Shown: in pieces, positions 9,512 to 19,100 of the stretch | Layout of the letters: each line of letters begins with the position of its first letter | How positions within the stretch are numbered: the stretch's first letter is position 1 | Assembly: GCA_949752745.1 (NCBI GenBank) | Contig: OX457024.1 | Location: 50,671,810 to 50,735,809 of the forward strand | DNA from: Protula sp. h YS-2021 | Lineage: Eukaryota; Annelida; Polychaeta; Sabellida; Serpulidae | Direction of reading: 5' to 3' | DNA: 64,000 nucleotides | The notes under the pieces: generated by a model | Told to the model about the DNA's origin: nothing | What the model saw: only the letters and a program-made list of their open reading frames with translations | Database searches by the model: none | Made by a program: the position numbers and the translations under genes

Positions 9512-9956
9512 ATGGAGAATCTTGTACTATTTAGCGGTCACAAGGACGTTCTTTCAAACATGTTTCCAACACGACTTGAAAAGTATGGACATGTGTTCAA
9601 CTCAAGTGAAGCTTTGTATCAATATGAGAAAGCAGTTTTTCATCACCGCCAAGATATTGCTACGGCCGTTGCTTCATGTAGGAATGGATATGAAGCAAAA
9701 CGTATTGCTAAAGTGATAAAGCCATGTCCTTTATGGCATACAGTGAAGAGAAGCAAAATGCAAGATGTTTTACATGTCAAATTGAATCAGTGTGTATTGT
9801 TTTCGCAAAAAGTTAAAAGAATATAAAGATAAAACTTTAGTTGAAGCAACGTATGATCATTGGTGGGGAGCGGGTGTGAAACATGTGTCATCTCCTTCAT
9901 ATCCTGGTCGGAATATCATGGGAAAGTTGTTAGAAATGTTGTGTGAAGGGCTATAA
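9512..9956 (+). pseudogene. NADAR-family N-glycosidase (YbiA-like), single frameshift
   Basis: The first frame (9512-9826) shows the NADAR pattern: F-x-G-x-x-x-x-L-S-N-x-F-P near the N-terminus, then FNSSEALYQYEKA (the 'E-x-x-x-Q-x-x-K-A' active-region motif), then 'EAKRIAKVIKPCPLWH' and a 'MQDVLHVKLNQ' helix. A one-base shift in an A-run at about 9808-9816 ends it early. The alternative frame supplies the family's C-terminus (VEATYDHWWGAG, then YPGRNIMGKLLEMLCE) to a TAA at 9954-9956. NADAR enzymes remove ADP-ribose from modified guanine or act on riboflavin intermediates. In phages and bacteria some reverse DNA ADP-ribosylation. A role in countering host ADP-ribosylation is inference. The shift is in a homopolymer, so it may be a sequencing error. 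Confidence 0.75.
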
Positions 9957-9959
9957 AAG
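9952..9959 (+). promoter_or_regulatory. TATA box overlapping the NADAR stop codon
   Basis: TATAAAAG begins inside the last NADAR codon (CTA TAA). The next supported gene downstream is the small zinc protein at 10123. Only very short frames (for example 9988-10029) lie between. Confidence 0.5.
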
Positions 9960-10122
9960 AGACTTTTCATTATCTTGCCAACCGTCATGGTGTGTAGACG
10001 TGTTTTTAACAAATATATGACCATGTAAAAACATGGAGAAGTATGTTCGACTACATGATCAGTGAACAACAACTGGACAGACTTGTGCTGCATTGATTCA
10101 AAACTGTACAATGGCAGACATT

Positions 10123-10443
10123 ACATTGAGACAATATATTGTGCAAAAAGCCTATTGTGAAGAAATGTTATTAGCTGTAAAAAAGTTTGCACGTTTAGTA
10201 TGTCCTGCTTGTCACCATGAAGAGTGTCAAGAACATACTTGTCATTTTGCATGTGTCTATACATATTGGAATGAAGCTAAATATTACACTCATTAAGATA
10301 AAGTGTTAGAGAATGCAAATCAACGTTGTGAGAAATATGGTGTAGATACTATTACATTAGATAAACTCAGTAGTTGGTTAGTATTCATTGAAGACCAATG
10401 GTCTCCAGTTATTCACACCATTGTATCAATACTTGATTTGTAA
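10123..10443 (+). pseudogene. Small Cys/His-rich accessory protein with an in-frame stop
   Basis: The frame runs MADITLRQYIVQKAYCEEML and contains a compact metal-site-like cluster (CPACHHEECQEHTCHFAC). A TAA occurs at 10294-10296, after 57 codons. The same frame continues open for 48 more codons to a TAA at 10441-10443, so the gene was probably about 106 residues with one nonsense change. Not a family I recognise. It is the last gene before the integrase remnant. Confidence 0.5.
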
Positions 10444-10512
10444 GATATGTTAATTATAAATACATGTTAGTTAAGTTATAAATACGTGTTAGTTAGGATA
10501 TAAAAAACTATG
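10441..10512 (+). promoter_or_regulatory. Repeated TATA-containing promoter-like segment before the integrase remnant
   Basis: Two direct repeats of about 27 bases, each with 'TTATAAATAC(A/G)TGTTAGTTA', are followed by GATATAAAAAAC at about 10497. These are the only TATA motifs upstream of the capsid block, which is read in one direction from here. Confidence 0.45.
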
Positions 10513-10564
10513 TTACTACGATGGTTGAGTTATAAAATAAAAATTGTTCTGTTGAGAAGTGTCA

Positions 10565-10612
10565 AAAGTGTGGAAGTATATGTATGTAGACAAAATGAGA
10601 TTGAAACCGAAG
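10565..10612 (+). pseudogene. Integrase remnant, copy 1 (16 codons)
   Basis: KVWKYMYVDKMRLKPK matches the segment KVWKYMYVDKLKLKPK of the copy-2 integrase. It joins directly to the ATPase C-terminus, which shows a deletion of roughly 1 kb in copy 1 that removed the rest of the integrase and most of the ATPase. Confidence 0.8.
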
Positions 10613-10613
10613 A

Positions 10614-10679
10614 TATATTGATAAACGGGTGTATGAACAAGAACCAACTCATTTAACCATTCGCAGTCAAGATGTCTAA
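10614..10679 (+). pseudogene. Packaging ATPase, C-terminal remnant, copy 1
   Basis: Only the last 21 codons remain (ending EPTHLTIRSQDV, TAA at 10677-10679), nearly identical to the end of the copy-2 ATPase. The stop overlaps the start of the next gene (ATGTCTAA), as in copy 2. Confidence 0.8.
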
Positions 10680-10998
10680 ACGTATTCGAGCGAACCAGCC
10701 TTTTCTTCATTTGCTCGCACACAGTGGGCCTAAACGACGTAAACCCTTGCTACAGCAAGCTACGAAGGAGGAATTAACGAGCTTGTTTGAAATTTGTTTG
10801 AATATATTGCGAGGACATTTACCCTTCAGCTCAAAACGGTTTTAGGGATTTAAACGTGAACGTCATACTCTACGTACTCTAGCAGATAAGAAGATATCAC
10901 TTCGAAGAAAAAAGAAGTTTATTAATCAGAAAGAAGGATTTATTGGAGCTATTGCTAAATTTGTATTGCCCTTATTAGTCCAACTACTGTTAAAATGA
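10672..10998 (+). pseudogene. Small basic/hydrophobic virion-type protein, one internal stop
   Basis: 109 codons from ATG 10672 to TGA 10996-10998, interrupted by TAG at 10843-10845. After basic stretches (KRERH, RRKKKF) comes a glycine/hydrophobic C-terminus (EGFIGAIAKFVLPLLVQLLL). This layout of basic helix, 'GF' and a hydrophobic tail recurs in small conserved proteins encoded next to the ATPase in Polintons/adintoviruses, sometimes compared with small adenoviral core proteins. In copy 2 only the first 15 or so codons survive (from 30011, minus strand). The stop codon overlaps the next ATG (ATGA at 10995). Confidence 0.6.
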
Positions 10999-11542
10999 AA
11001 CATACTATGAAAATGGTCCTCATTCCTGAATATGAAAACAAACTGTTATTAGAAAAGAAAAATAACATCAAAACAAAAGTCAATACACTTTTACGTCGGA
11101 AAGGCCATGGAAATGTCTCAACTTCTTGGCCGTCATTTACGAACAAGTCAGTCACAACAACGACAAAATCCTGTTGCATCATCATCACCAGAAAAGTTAT
11201 TTTTAAGTCATTTTCAACCTATCTATCATGGAAAAGTAACACAACTTTTAGCAGAACTGAAGAAACATGGTCTCAAATGGACAGACAAGAATGAACTTGT
11301 GTTGAAAAACGGGCGATATTATAACAAATTCCAACATTGTTGATTTGATAAAAGAAGCATTGGTGGCGACAAGAAGAAAAGAACGACGAGAACCACATGG
11401 TTGGCATCCGTTTATCCAGGAAATTGTAGATACTAATATTCCAAAAACAATGTCTAGTAAAAATACCACTCGTGACGACATTACAACAGAAATGAAATAG
11501 CTTCAACAAAGACAGTTTCCTGAAGGATGCGAAAATTTTTAA
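10995..11542 (+). pseudogene. Conserved Polinton small protein ('GW..F' family), frameshifted
   Basis: The N-terminus (MKHTMKMVLIPEYENKLLL) is followed, after one shift near 11105 and another near 11322, by the conserved C-terminal region: 'WTDKNELVLKNG', 'NIVDLIKEAL', 'PHGWHPFIQEIVDTNIP'. Many metazoan Polintons encode a protein with this same end (linker of S/T/P/Q residues, W-x-x-x-G-E-x-x-x-x-G, GW-x-x-F, NIP), usually near the ATPase and penton genes. A further TAG occurs at 11498-11500. The role is probably structural in the particle, by association only. The copy-2 counterpart is at 29590-29950. Confidence 0.65.
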
Positions 11543-11745
11543 CGTGGTTGAAAGAGCTATGTAGTCAAGAAACGACTATTCCTGTAAAAATAAGATGTGC
11601 AAGTGCTTGTTGTGAAGGAGAAGTAATAGATCATGTAGATCATAATGATGTGAAAGATTATGAGAAACATCATTTACATACTTGTGTGAATGGCGTGCGC
11701 TATCGTGATGTATATAGACAACGTCGACGCACATATACCATTTAA
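11527..11745 (+). CDS. Small Cys-bearing protein, counterpart of the putative myristoylated protein of copy 2
   Basis: 72 residues, starting MRKFLTWLKELC and aligning with MGNVLTWIKELW of copy 2 (29405-29605), then 'TIPVKIRCASACCEGEV'. The ATG overlaps the end of the upstream gene. Unlike copy 2 it lacks Gly at position 2, so it could not be N-myristoylated. The basic C-terminus (RQRRRTYTI) is not shared, suggesting a shifted or replaced tail. Confidence 0.5.
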   Translation: MRKFLTWLKELCSQETTIPVKIRCASACCEGEVIDHVDHNDVKDYEKHHLHTCVNGVRYRDVYRQRRRTYTI

Positions 11746-11751
11746 TCCATC

Positions 11752-12072
11752 ATGGAGTCAACAAGTTTTTACATTACTTTGCCTAGCAATGCTAATATGA
11801 ACTACTATCCCAACAACAAGGCTGAACATAAAGCTGATGTGAAACAGGGATTTTATACAGTTTATGTGTATTGTAGCATTTGTGAACCACAAGTTGTTGG
11901 TGATTATTATGTTCCCTTACTGCGTTCTGTTGGAATTCAAGGCCATGATGGTGACACTGTTATGAAAACTTACGGCGAGCCTCATTATGTTCCTGAAAAA
12001 GGCTGCAAAGAATGTCGCGAAAGATGTTACGCGCCGAGTAGCATTACGACGTGTGTTTGGCGATGTGCTTGA
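11752..12072 (+). pseudogene. Minor capsid (penton-like) protein with a large internal deletion, copy 1
   Basis: The N-terminus (MESTSFYITLPSNANMNYYP) is the conserved start of the Polinton minor capsid protein. The sequence then jumps from NNKA to the C-terminal part seen in copy 2 ('GFYTVYVYCSICEPQVVGDYY'), so about 150 residues are missing. After EPHYV the frame runs into out-of-frame sequence of the next gene, so the true C-terminus is lost too. In the family this single-jelly-roll protein forms the pentons at the capsid vertices. Confidence 0.72.
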
Positions 12073-12150
12073 AAAGTGTATGCAACCGACGAAACGTGCC
12101 AGAAGACGAAAAACAGCCAGACGGATAACATCAAAACATATTACAAATAT
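11990..12150 (+). pseudogene. pVI/pX-like minor virion protein, C-terminal remnant, copy 1
   Basis: In one frame the segment 'KKAAKNVAKDVTRRVA' and the basic tail 'RARRRKTARRITS' match the C-terminal half of the copy-2 protein at 28262-28618. The N-terminal half is gone because of a deletion from the penton gene into this gene. Confidence 0.68.
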
Positions 12151-12161
12151 ATTTTTTAATC

Positions 12162-13510
12162 ATGTCTCTCGTCATCATCTTCGTGTGAATGTAGTATTTC
12201 TCCATTGGAATGGTTTCACGTACCACCGACGCAAACTGCTGTAGAGAAAAGTTATAATGTTGACTATCAACCACTCACTACCATTAGAGAAGGCGCTCCA
12301 ATAGAATTCCACATTCCTGCGAGTACAGAAGAATATCTGGATTTAAAGAACAGCAAACTTCATATTATATGTCGCATTGTAAAGGCTGATGGAACAGCTT
12401 GTGGCGCAGATGATAATGTCTCATGCATCAATGATTTGTTTAATGGGTTATGGTCTAATATTGAATTGTTTCTGAATGATCGATTGATATCCCATAGTAA
12501 CAATACCCATGGTTATACCAGCATTGTCTCTCATTCTGCATTCTGAGCGCTCTATGCGTCTCATGTACAAGGATACTGCTGGGTCAATGAATAGTCATGA
12601 GGTGAAAAGACCTAATCATGAAAGATATGTATCAGTGTTTCATGTTAATGCTGACGGTGGTGACTTAGCTGAGCAAGGAAATAATGGTTTACATAATCGT
12701 TATTTGCATGCACGTCTCAGCCGTGATTTTATGCTAACAGATGCTTTAAGGATAGATTTGTTTGAGCAGGATCGTTATCTTCCTAATGGCATCAGTTTGA
12801 AATTACGTTTCCATAGACAAAAAGATGAATATGTATTGATGGCTGCAGATAATACCTATCAGGTAGAAGTGAAAGAGGTTTTTTTAACCATTCGCAAAGT
12901 GAGGGTTAGTCCAGGTATTCAGTTAGTACATATAGATACATTGATGAAAAGTCCTGCCAAGTTAATTATCACTAGAAAAGAATGCCAAGTGTTGCCCATT
13001 CCAGCAGGATTTCAGTCTTTTGTGAAAGATAACATCTTAATGGGTCAATTACCAAATCGCATTGTCATTGGTCTGGTTCATAATGAAGCCTTTGATGGAT
13101 CAGTATTGAGGAATCCATGTGATTTGAAACCTTTTGATCTGGACTACATGCAACTGTACACGGATGGTGAACCAGTTCTATCCAAACCTTTCAAGCTTGA
13201 CATTGCACAGAACAAATGCCTAGACGCTTTTGAAACGCTTTACAAATCGTTTGATAGATTGAATGGTGAGAAAAGTTCCATTATAAAACGGGAAGATTGG
13301 CCTAGAGGTTATGCTTTATTTTCGTTTGACTTAACACCTGATTATGATGGTGATGATCATTTTCCCCTGACCAAACATGGGGATTTGCGGCTAGAAATGA
13401 ATTTTAGCAGGGCTTTGCAACATACAGTCAATGTCATCGTCTATGCTGAATTTGATAACATTATTGAAATAAGTGCAAATCGCAGCATTCAATTCGACTA
13501 CCAGTCATGA
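12162..13510 (+). pseudogene. Major capsid protein (double jelly-roll, Polinton type), copy 1
   Basis: About 450 codons from ATG 12162, with frameshifts near 12200 and near 12530. The N-terminal signature of Polinton/adintovirus capsid proteins is clear: 'VPPTQT', 'EGAPIEFHIPAS', 'EEYLDLKNSKLHI', 'LFNGLWSNIELFLN', 'SHSNNTHGY'. Frame 12509-13510 carries the rest, including 'PNGISLKLRF', 'YVLMAADN', 'LPNRIVIGLVHNEAF', 'NPCDLKPFDL' and 'REDWPRGYALFSFDLTPD'. This family is annotated in many invertebrates as F54H12.2-like. It forms the hexon-like capsomers. The last 333 codons are intact, so the decay is modest. The stop overlaps the protease ATG (ATGA). Confidence 0.88.
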
Positions 13511-13645
13511 ACACGAAGCAGATCGATGCCATATTGAGCCATGACCAAAGACTTATTTCAAGGCGTGTTTGCCATGGACCAGTTACCATCTTTATAACGC
13601 GGTGCCTATGTCATCAACACAGACGATCAAGATGAATCAGGAGAG
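13507..13645 (+). pseudogene. Adenain-like cysteine protease, N-terminal stub, copy 1
   Basis: Starts MNTKQIDAI. After an early shift the alternative frame gives 'FQGVFAMDQLPSL', a TAA, then 'GAYVINTDDQDESGE'. This is the N-terminal part of the adenovirus-type (C5/Ulp1-like) maturation protease up to, but not including, the His of the G-E-H-W motif. At about 13645 the sequence switches to the PC4-like gene of the opposite strand, so the catalytic core is deleted. In intact relatives this enzyme cleaves capsid precursor proteins. Confidence 0.75.
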
Positions 13646-13649
13646 GAGA

Positions 13650-13800
13650 TCAACACGGATTGGTCGTCAAGCGATAGTATGATATACTTCCCAAAATGTC
13701 GTAGCACAATGTCATCACATAAGTTTCTCATATATGAGAATCCATATGTAATGGGTTCATATCCAACAAATAGTCCTCCATCTCGTTCATCTATGAGCTA
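13650..13800 (-). pseudogene. PC4-like protein 3, N-terminal fragment, copy 1
   Basis: The minus strand encodes 'GYEPITYGFSYMRNLC' and 'HFGKYIILS', which match the start of the copy-2 gene at 26215. The frame is broken around the start codon and the downstream two thirds are deleted at the junction with the protease stub. Confidence 0.6.
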
Positions 13801-13985
13801 TCTCGTCTGTGACAGTGCTTATATGACGGCGAAGAGCGGATGTTGCATAATCTCTAGGAATTGTATGATTAAAGTCAATCAAATCTGTATATGGAGTATC
13901 TGGTACATCTCCATAATAATCATCTGGATAATCCTGTAAAAGATTTTTCCAGAATCTCACACGTATGTCAGAATCATCACTTCAA
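13801..13985 (-). pseudogene. C-terminal part of PC4-like protein 2, copy 1
   Basis: The minus-strand frames give 'DIRVRFWKNLLQDYPDDY' and 'VPDTPYTDLIDF', the counterpart of residues 65-100 of the copy-2 protein at 25786-26160. A frameshift near 13978 separates it from the upstream coding part. Confidence 0.6.
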
Positions 13986-14336
13986 CATTATCTTCAAGTT
14001 TTCGTTTAAAACCAGGTTCAAGTGGTACGTTTGAAAGTCTTTCCACACTTCAGGTTTAAACCGATAAGCAGAATTTATCATCACTTCACCCATATCATTC
14101 ACGGTGAAATAAACACCATCGTTAAACACAAGTGCGCTCATGTTTTTCTTTACCTTGTTATGCGCTGTCTTCTTGTCTGCGAAGCCTTTATCTACTTCTT
14201 TCACCTGCTTCTTCAGCATTCTCCATTCAGGTATTGTCAGCAAAATTCCCTTTTTCGTAGGACGGTTTCTTCCAGTCCCCTCATCTCTGAGGTATTTGCG
14301 AATGTTCACCACTCCTTCAGACTTGAATGGGCTTAT
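13977..14336 (-). pseudogene. PC4-like (p15) coactivator-type protein(s) 1+2, copy 1
   Basis: The minus-strand frame begins 'EGVVNIRKYLRDEGTG', then 'PTKKGILLTIPEWRMLKKQVKEVD'. This closely follows the core of the PC4/Sub1 ssDNA-binding domain: a V-x-I-R-x-Y strand, K-x-G-x-x-L turn, then a W-bearing helix. In the same frame a second unit follows, 'MSALVFNDGVYFTVND' to 'YRFKPEVWKDFQ'. In copy 2 the two units lie in separate frames (25414 and 25786), so they are either one double-domain gene or two adjacent genes. The N-terminal 60 residues are lost by a deletion that fuses this gene to PolB-b at about 14327. Confidence 0.68.
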
Positions 14337-16144
14337 CCAGAAGCAATTCCACTCTCCGTAAATGTACAGCGGTTAAATTTTCTTTGAAAAATCTAAATTG
14401 GTGGAACGAAGGCTTGGTTACAAGTTTCTTTAACCGCTTTTTCTGGTGAACGAGTTCAACATTCATGCGCTTTCTCACATTTTCCATGGTTTTGCCAAAC
14501 ACAGAGTTGTTTATCAATTTGAGATAGTCTTTGTCAAACGGTTTCTCGGCCAACTTTCTCTTTTCCGTGTTCAAGGAGATTATTTTGCCAACAATTTGCT
14601 CTGTGCAAACATGATGGCACGGTGCACCTTAGTGACTTTCAATAGCAGTGAGACATATTGCTGTAAATTTCTATAATAAAGCACATATTTCTTCTTGTCA
14701 CATAAGTTGGGAATGAGCTTTTCACTAGGTTTGCCTTTCATGTTCAGATCTTTCCGTAGCTTCTGACTATGTTTTGACAATTCTTCCACTTTAATACTTT
14801 TCCGTTCTGGAGCGACTGGGGAGTGTTTATGACGATCATGAATGGTCTGTGGATATTCTAAATCCACTTCTAAAATGTATCCAATCTCGTCATCTTCATC
14901 CACATCCATAAAGTCGACGGATTCTGGCTCGCTCACCCACATAAATCCACTTTCTGGCATGCTTTGCGACATGGCCCAGCCATACAAGTTGTTTGCATCC
15001 AGGTACACCAAGTAGGTGGTTGGTTTTGTCGTTTCTGCTACGTAGGGGTTATTTGCTTTTGCATACTTGTGTGTGATGACAGATATTCCTCCACGTAGAC
15101 CTTGTTCAACCATTTGGTACATGTCAATGTCGTTGATCAATTCCAACTTCACCTTTGTCGCTTTTAATATGGCATCCCACGACAGTCCTGGTGCTGTATA
15201 GTAGTGAGCAGGATCCAATTCATACGTGTTAAGACATACTTGACGAAAGTTTTCAAACACGTCAGCCAGCAGTAACACATCTCATTTCAGGTACAGGTCA
15301 TGGTATTCGCCAAATGTAGTACAGTTGAATGTCTCCCACACCTTCTGCGCATGTGCATAATCCTCATCGCTAATGTCCTCTTCACTGAGTTGGCTGTAAA
15401 ACTTGTCCTTGGACGGCAGTTGTGCTTCAGCAAACTTGGATGATTCATCCACGTAATCATAAGGGTACAACCTTTTCTCAACAGAAAATCTTGTTGGTTG
15501 CTATCGTGAATGTGTGACGTCATTTTGTAGAAGTTGTCTTTCCCTTCTGCTGCCAGGTTGGATACCAGCTTCTGTAGAGAAGTACTCATAAACTGAAAGC
15601 TGTCCGTAAATTTCAGATTGCTCATGGTGAATGCAATATATTTCTCAATGGTGTTGGGAATGACTGTAATCGTTTCATTTTTGAATTTTCCAATTTCTCC
15701 CATGATCAAATGACTGCCATAGCTTCGTAAATTGTGGAAAAACACAGGAATGATAAAAGAATCTTTAACATCCTGCTTATCCTTTCTAAGTCGGAATTGT
15801 AAATTGCATTCATTATGTGCAGTTCCGCGGTATTTGCCGTTGATATGGTCATGATCTCTCACACGATCTGCTCCTAGAGGCTCATGACAAATGTAACAAT
15901 CTGTGGCGTTCTTGAAATCCTCTTCATCTTCACGAGTCCTGACCATTTTCTTTGGCTGTTGCAAGCCATGCACAATACGATCACGCTCATTCACCATATG
16001 GTCTAGAAAGACTTTCACAGCATTGTCTTCTCGATACACAACCACATAGGCGAAGCTGTTTGGACGATGATGTTGATACTTGTCTCCTTTTTCATGCTTT
16101 TTCGTGAAACATTCAAAGTCTGCATAAATCACAAAAGGCGCTCG
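14317..16144 (-). pseudogene. Protein-primed family-B DNA polymerase, second partial tandem copy (PolB-b)
   Basis: Starts abruptly at the exonuclease motif (YADFECF, Exo I) at about 16130, fused in frame to the broken end of PolB-a. In order: endonuclease-VII-like Cys/His insert ([18 protein letters not shown]), Exo II ([13 protein letters not shown]; the usual Y-D is Y-G here), Exo III (DVLLLADVF), motif A (YLDANNLYGWAM, intact), motif B (NNSVFGKTMENVR). It ends at 'LLLDKPIQV', so motif C (DTDS) and the C-terminus are missing. Damage: frameshift near 15480, TGA at 15282-15284 in place of a Ser codon, one-base loss near 14578. Without motif C it cannot be a polymerase. Confidence 0.85.
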
Positions 16145-19100
16145 CATTTTCGGTCTGAGTCCAACAAACTCTTCAATGGGGACTCCTGCCGTCTCATCCT
16201 TCATTTTCCCGAGCACTTTTTTGTTCACGTTGGAATGTAGGAAATGATCTGGCGGATAGTCACTTGTGTCGAACAGGTCAGCATCTTGCTGCGTATCCTT
16301 GTAGTGTAGATATCTTCCGTTTCTATGTCGTAACATAGACTGTCGGTATCGCTGAACAACAACTTGGCATTGGAATACTTGACCATGATGTAGTTGTAAT
16401 GAAAGTTGAACATAAGCACTTTGCTGAGGTCAAGAATGGTGAAGCCAACTTGAATGGGTTTATCCAGAAGCAAATCCACTTTGCGTAAATGTACGGCGGT
16501 CAAATCTTCGTTGAAAAATTTAAATTTGTGGAAAGAAGGTTTGGCCACAAGTTTCTTGAACCGTTTTTCCTTGTGAACCAGTTCAACATTGATTCGCTTT
16601 CTCACATTTTCCATGGTTTTGCCAAACACCGAGTTGTTCATCAATTTGAAGAAGTCTTTCTCAAACGGGTTCTTCGCCAATTTTCTCTTTTCTGTGTTCA
16701 AGGTAATGTATTTTGCTAGCCATTTGCTCTGTTCAGACATGATGGCGCGATGTACTTTGGTGACTTTCAACCCCAGTGAGACGTACTGTTGTAAATTCCT
16801 GTAATGAAGTACATATTTCTTCTTGTCAGACAAGTTAGGAATGAGCTTTTCACTGGGTTTTCCATTCATGTTTAGATCTTTCAGTAGCTTCTGACTGTAC
16901 TCTGACAATCCTCCAAATTTAACACATTTCCGTTCTGGAGCCACAGGGTAGTGATTATGACGATCATGGATTGAATGTGGGTATTCTAAATCCACTTCTA
17001 AAATGAATCCAATGTCATCATCTTCATCCACATCCATGAAGTCGATGGAGTCTGGCTCGCTCACCCACATAAATCCTCTTTGTGGCCTGCTTTGTGACAT
17101 GGCCCAGCCACACAAGTCGAGGTACATCAGGTAGTTGTTTGGTATCTCAGAATTGTAATCTGCTACGTAGGGATTATTCGTTTTCGCATACTTGTGTGTG
17201 ATCACAGATATTCCTCCACGTATGCCTTGCTCAACCATTTGGTACATGTCAATGTCATTGATCAATTCCAACTTCACCTTTGTCGCTTTTAACATTGCAT
17301 CCCACGACAGTCCTGGTGCTGTATAGTAGTGAGCAGGATCCAATTCATACGTGTTGAGGCATACTTGACGAAAATTTTCAAACACGTCAGCTAGCAGTAG
17401 CACATCTGATTTCAGGTACAGGTCGTGGTATTCACCGAATGTGGTACAGTTGAATGTATCCCACACCTTCTGGGCATGCGCATAATCCTCATCGCTAATG
17501 TTCTCTTCGCTAAGCTGACTATAAAACTTGTCCTTTGATGGTAGCTGCGTTTCAACAAACTTGGATGGCTCGTCCATGTAATCATAGGGGTACAATCCCT
17601 TTCTCAGCAACAAATCTTGTTGGTCACTATCGTGAATGTGAGAGGTCATGTTGTAGAAGTTATTTTTCTCTTCTGCTGCAAGGTTGGATACCAATCTTCT
17701 GTAGAGAGGTACTCATGAACTGAAAGCTGTCTGTAAATTTCAGATTGCTTATGGTGAATGCAATATATTTCTCAATGGTTTTGGGAATGACTGTAATCGT
17801 TTCATCTCCGAATTTTCCAATTTCCTCCATGATTAGGTGACTGTCATAGCCTCGTAAGTTGTGGAAAAACACAGGAATGATAAAAGAATCTTTATCCTCT
17901 TGCTTATCCTTTCTAAGTCGAAATTGTAAGTGGCCTTCATTGTGCGCAGCTCCGCGATATTTGCCGTTGATGTGGTCATGATCTCTCACACGATCTGCTC
18001 CTAGAGGCTCATGACAAATGTAGCAATCGACAGCGTTCTTGAAATTCTCTTTGTCTTCGTCAGTCATCACCATTTTCTTTGGTCGCTCTAAACCTCGCAC
18101 AATACGATCACGTTCATTCAACATATGGTCTAAAAAGACCTTTAAGGCATTCTTTCCTCGATACACGACTGGTGCGCGTGTGTTGTACTGACTCACAACC
18201 ACATATTCAAAGCTGTTTGGACGATGATGTTGATACTTGTCTCCTTCTTCATGCTTTTGCGTGAAAGATTCAAAGTCTGAATAAATCACAAACGGTGCTC
18301 GCTGTTGTTTGGCTACATTCTTAAACTTGATGAATGGTTCCTTGGGGAATGAGAGACGTTGCTCGCCATGCTAGCCAAACACTTCACGATGCTCATCTAA
18401 AAGCTCAAACCAGTGAAGACAGTTGAAACAATAAAAAGCTACACCATCATGTTTTGATCGATAAGCCATTAGTCTGCTGAAATTCTTGATGAGGCAGTAA
18501 TGCCTTTTCTTGTCATTGCTAATCAAAAGCAAGTTGATTTCTCTCGCACTGGTGTTTCGACTAAGTTGTATCGGAACAACTACATCATGTTCATATCCAA
18601 ACACGTTGATGGACACATCGTTCTCCTTTTCAAACTTTGGAATGTTCGTAATCGGTGTTGGAGATGTCATACCTTCCACCTTTAATTCCTTCTCAAATGG
18701 TTTGTAATGATTCACGCGATTTGGATTGCTCTTACAAGGGTAAAGGTACGCCAATACAGACCATAAGAAACACTTGTTGTCATCATTCTTAATGTTTATC
18801 ACACCTTCTGTTTTCTTCACTTTCTTCGGCAGTGGAATAAAACTACTCGCATCCAGTGGCGCTGACGTAGCTGTATGTACTTCAGTGTACAGTATGTTAT
18901 CCAATACCCAGCCAGAGCCTTGTCGCTCATGTTCATCAAACAATTCAACTTAGCAAACAATTCTTTATAGGCTTCTGGCAAGTCCTGCTCAATATCTGCT
19001 GGAGTGTATGCTGTATATGTTGGACTGCTAATAAATGCATTATCCACTTGTTCTACCATAACACCTTCTGCATTCGCCGTCAGTTTCTTCAAACGTGCAT

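Noticed and set aside
13679..13939. 86-codon plus-strand frame
   Set aside because: It is antisense to the PC4-like remnants that align with copy 2.
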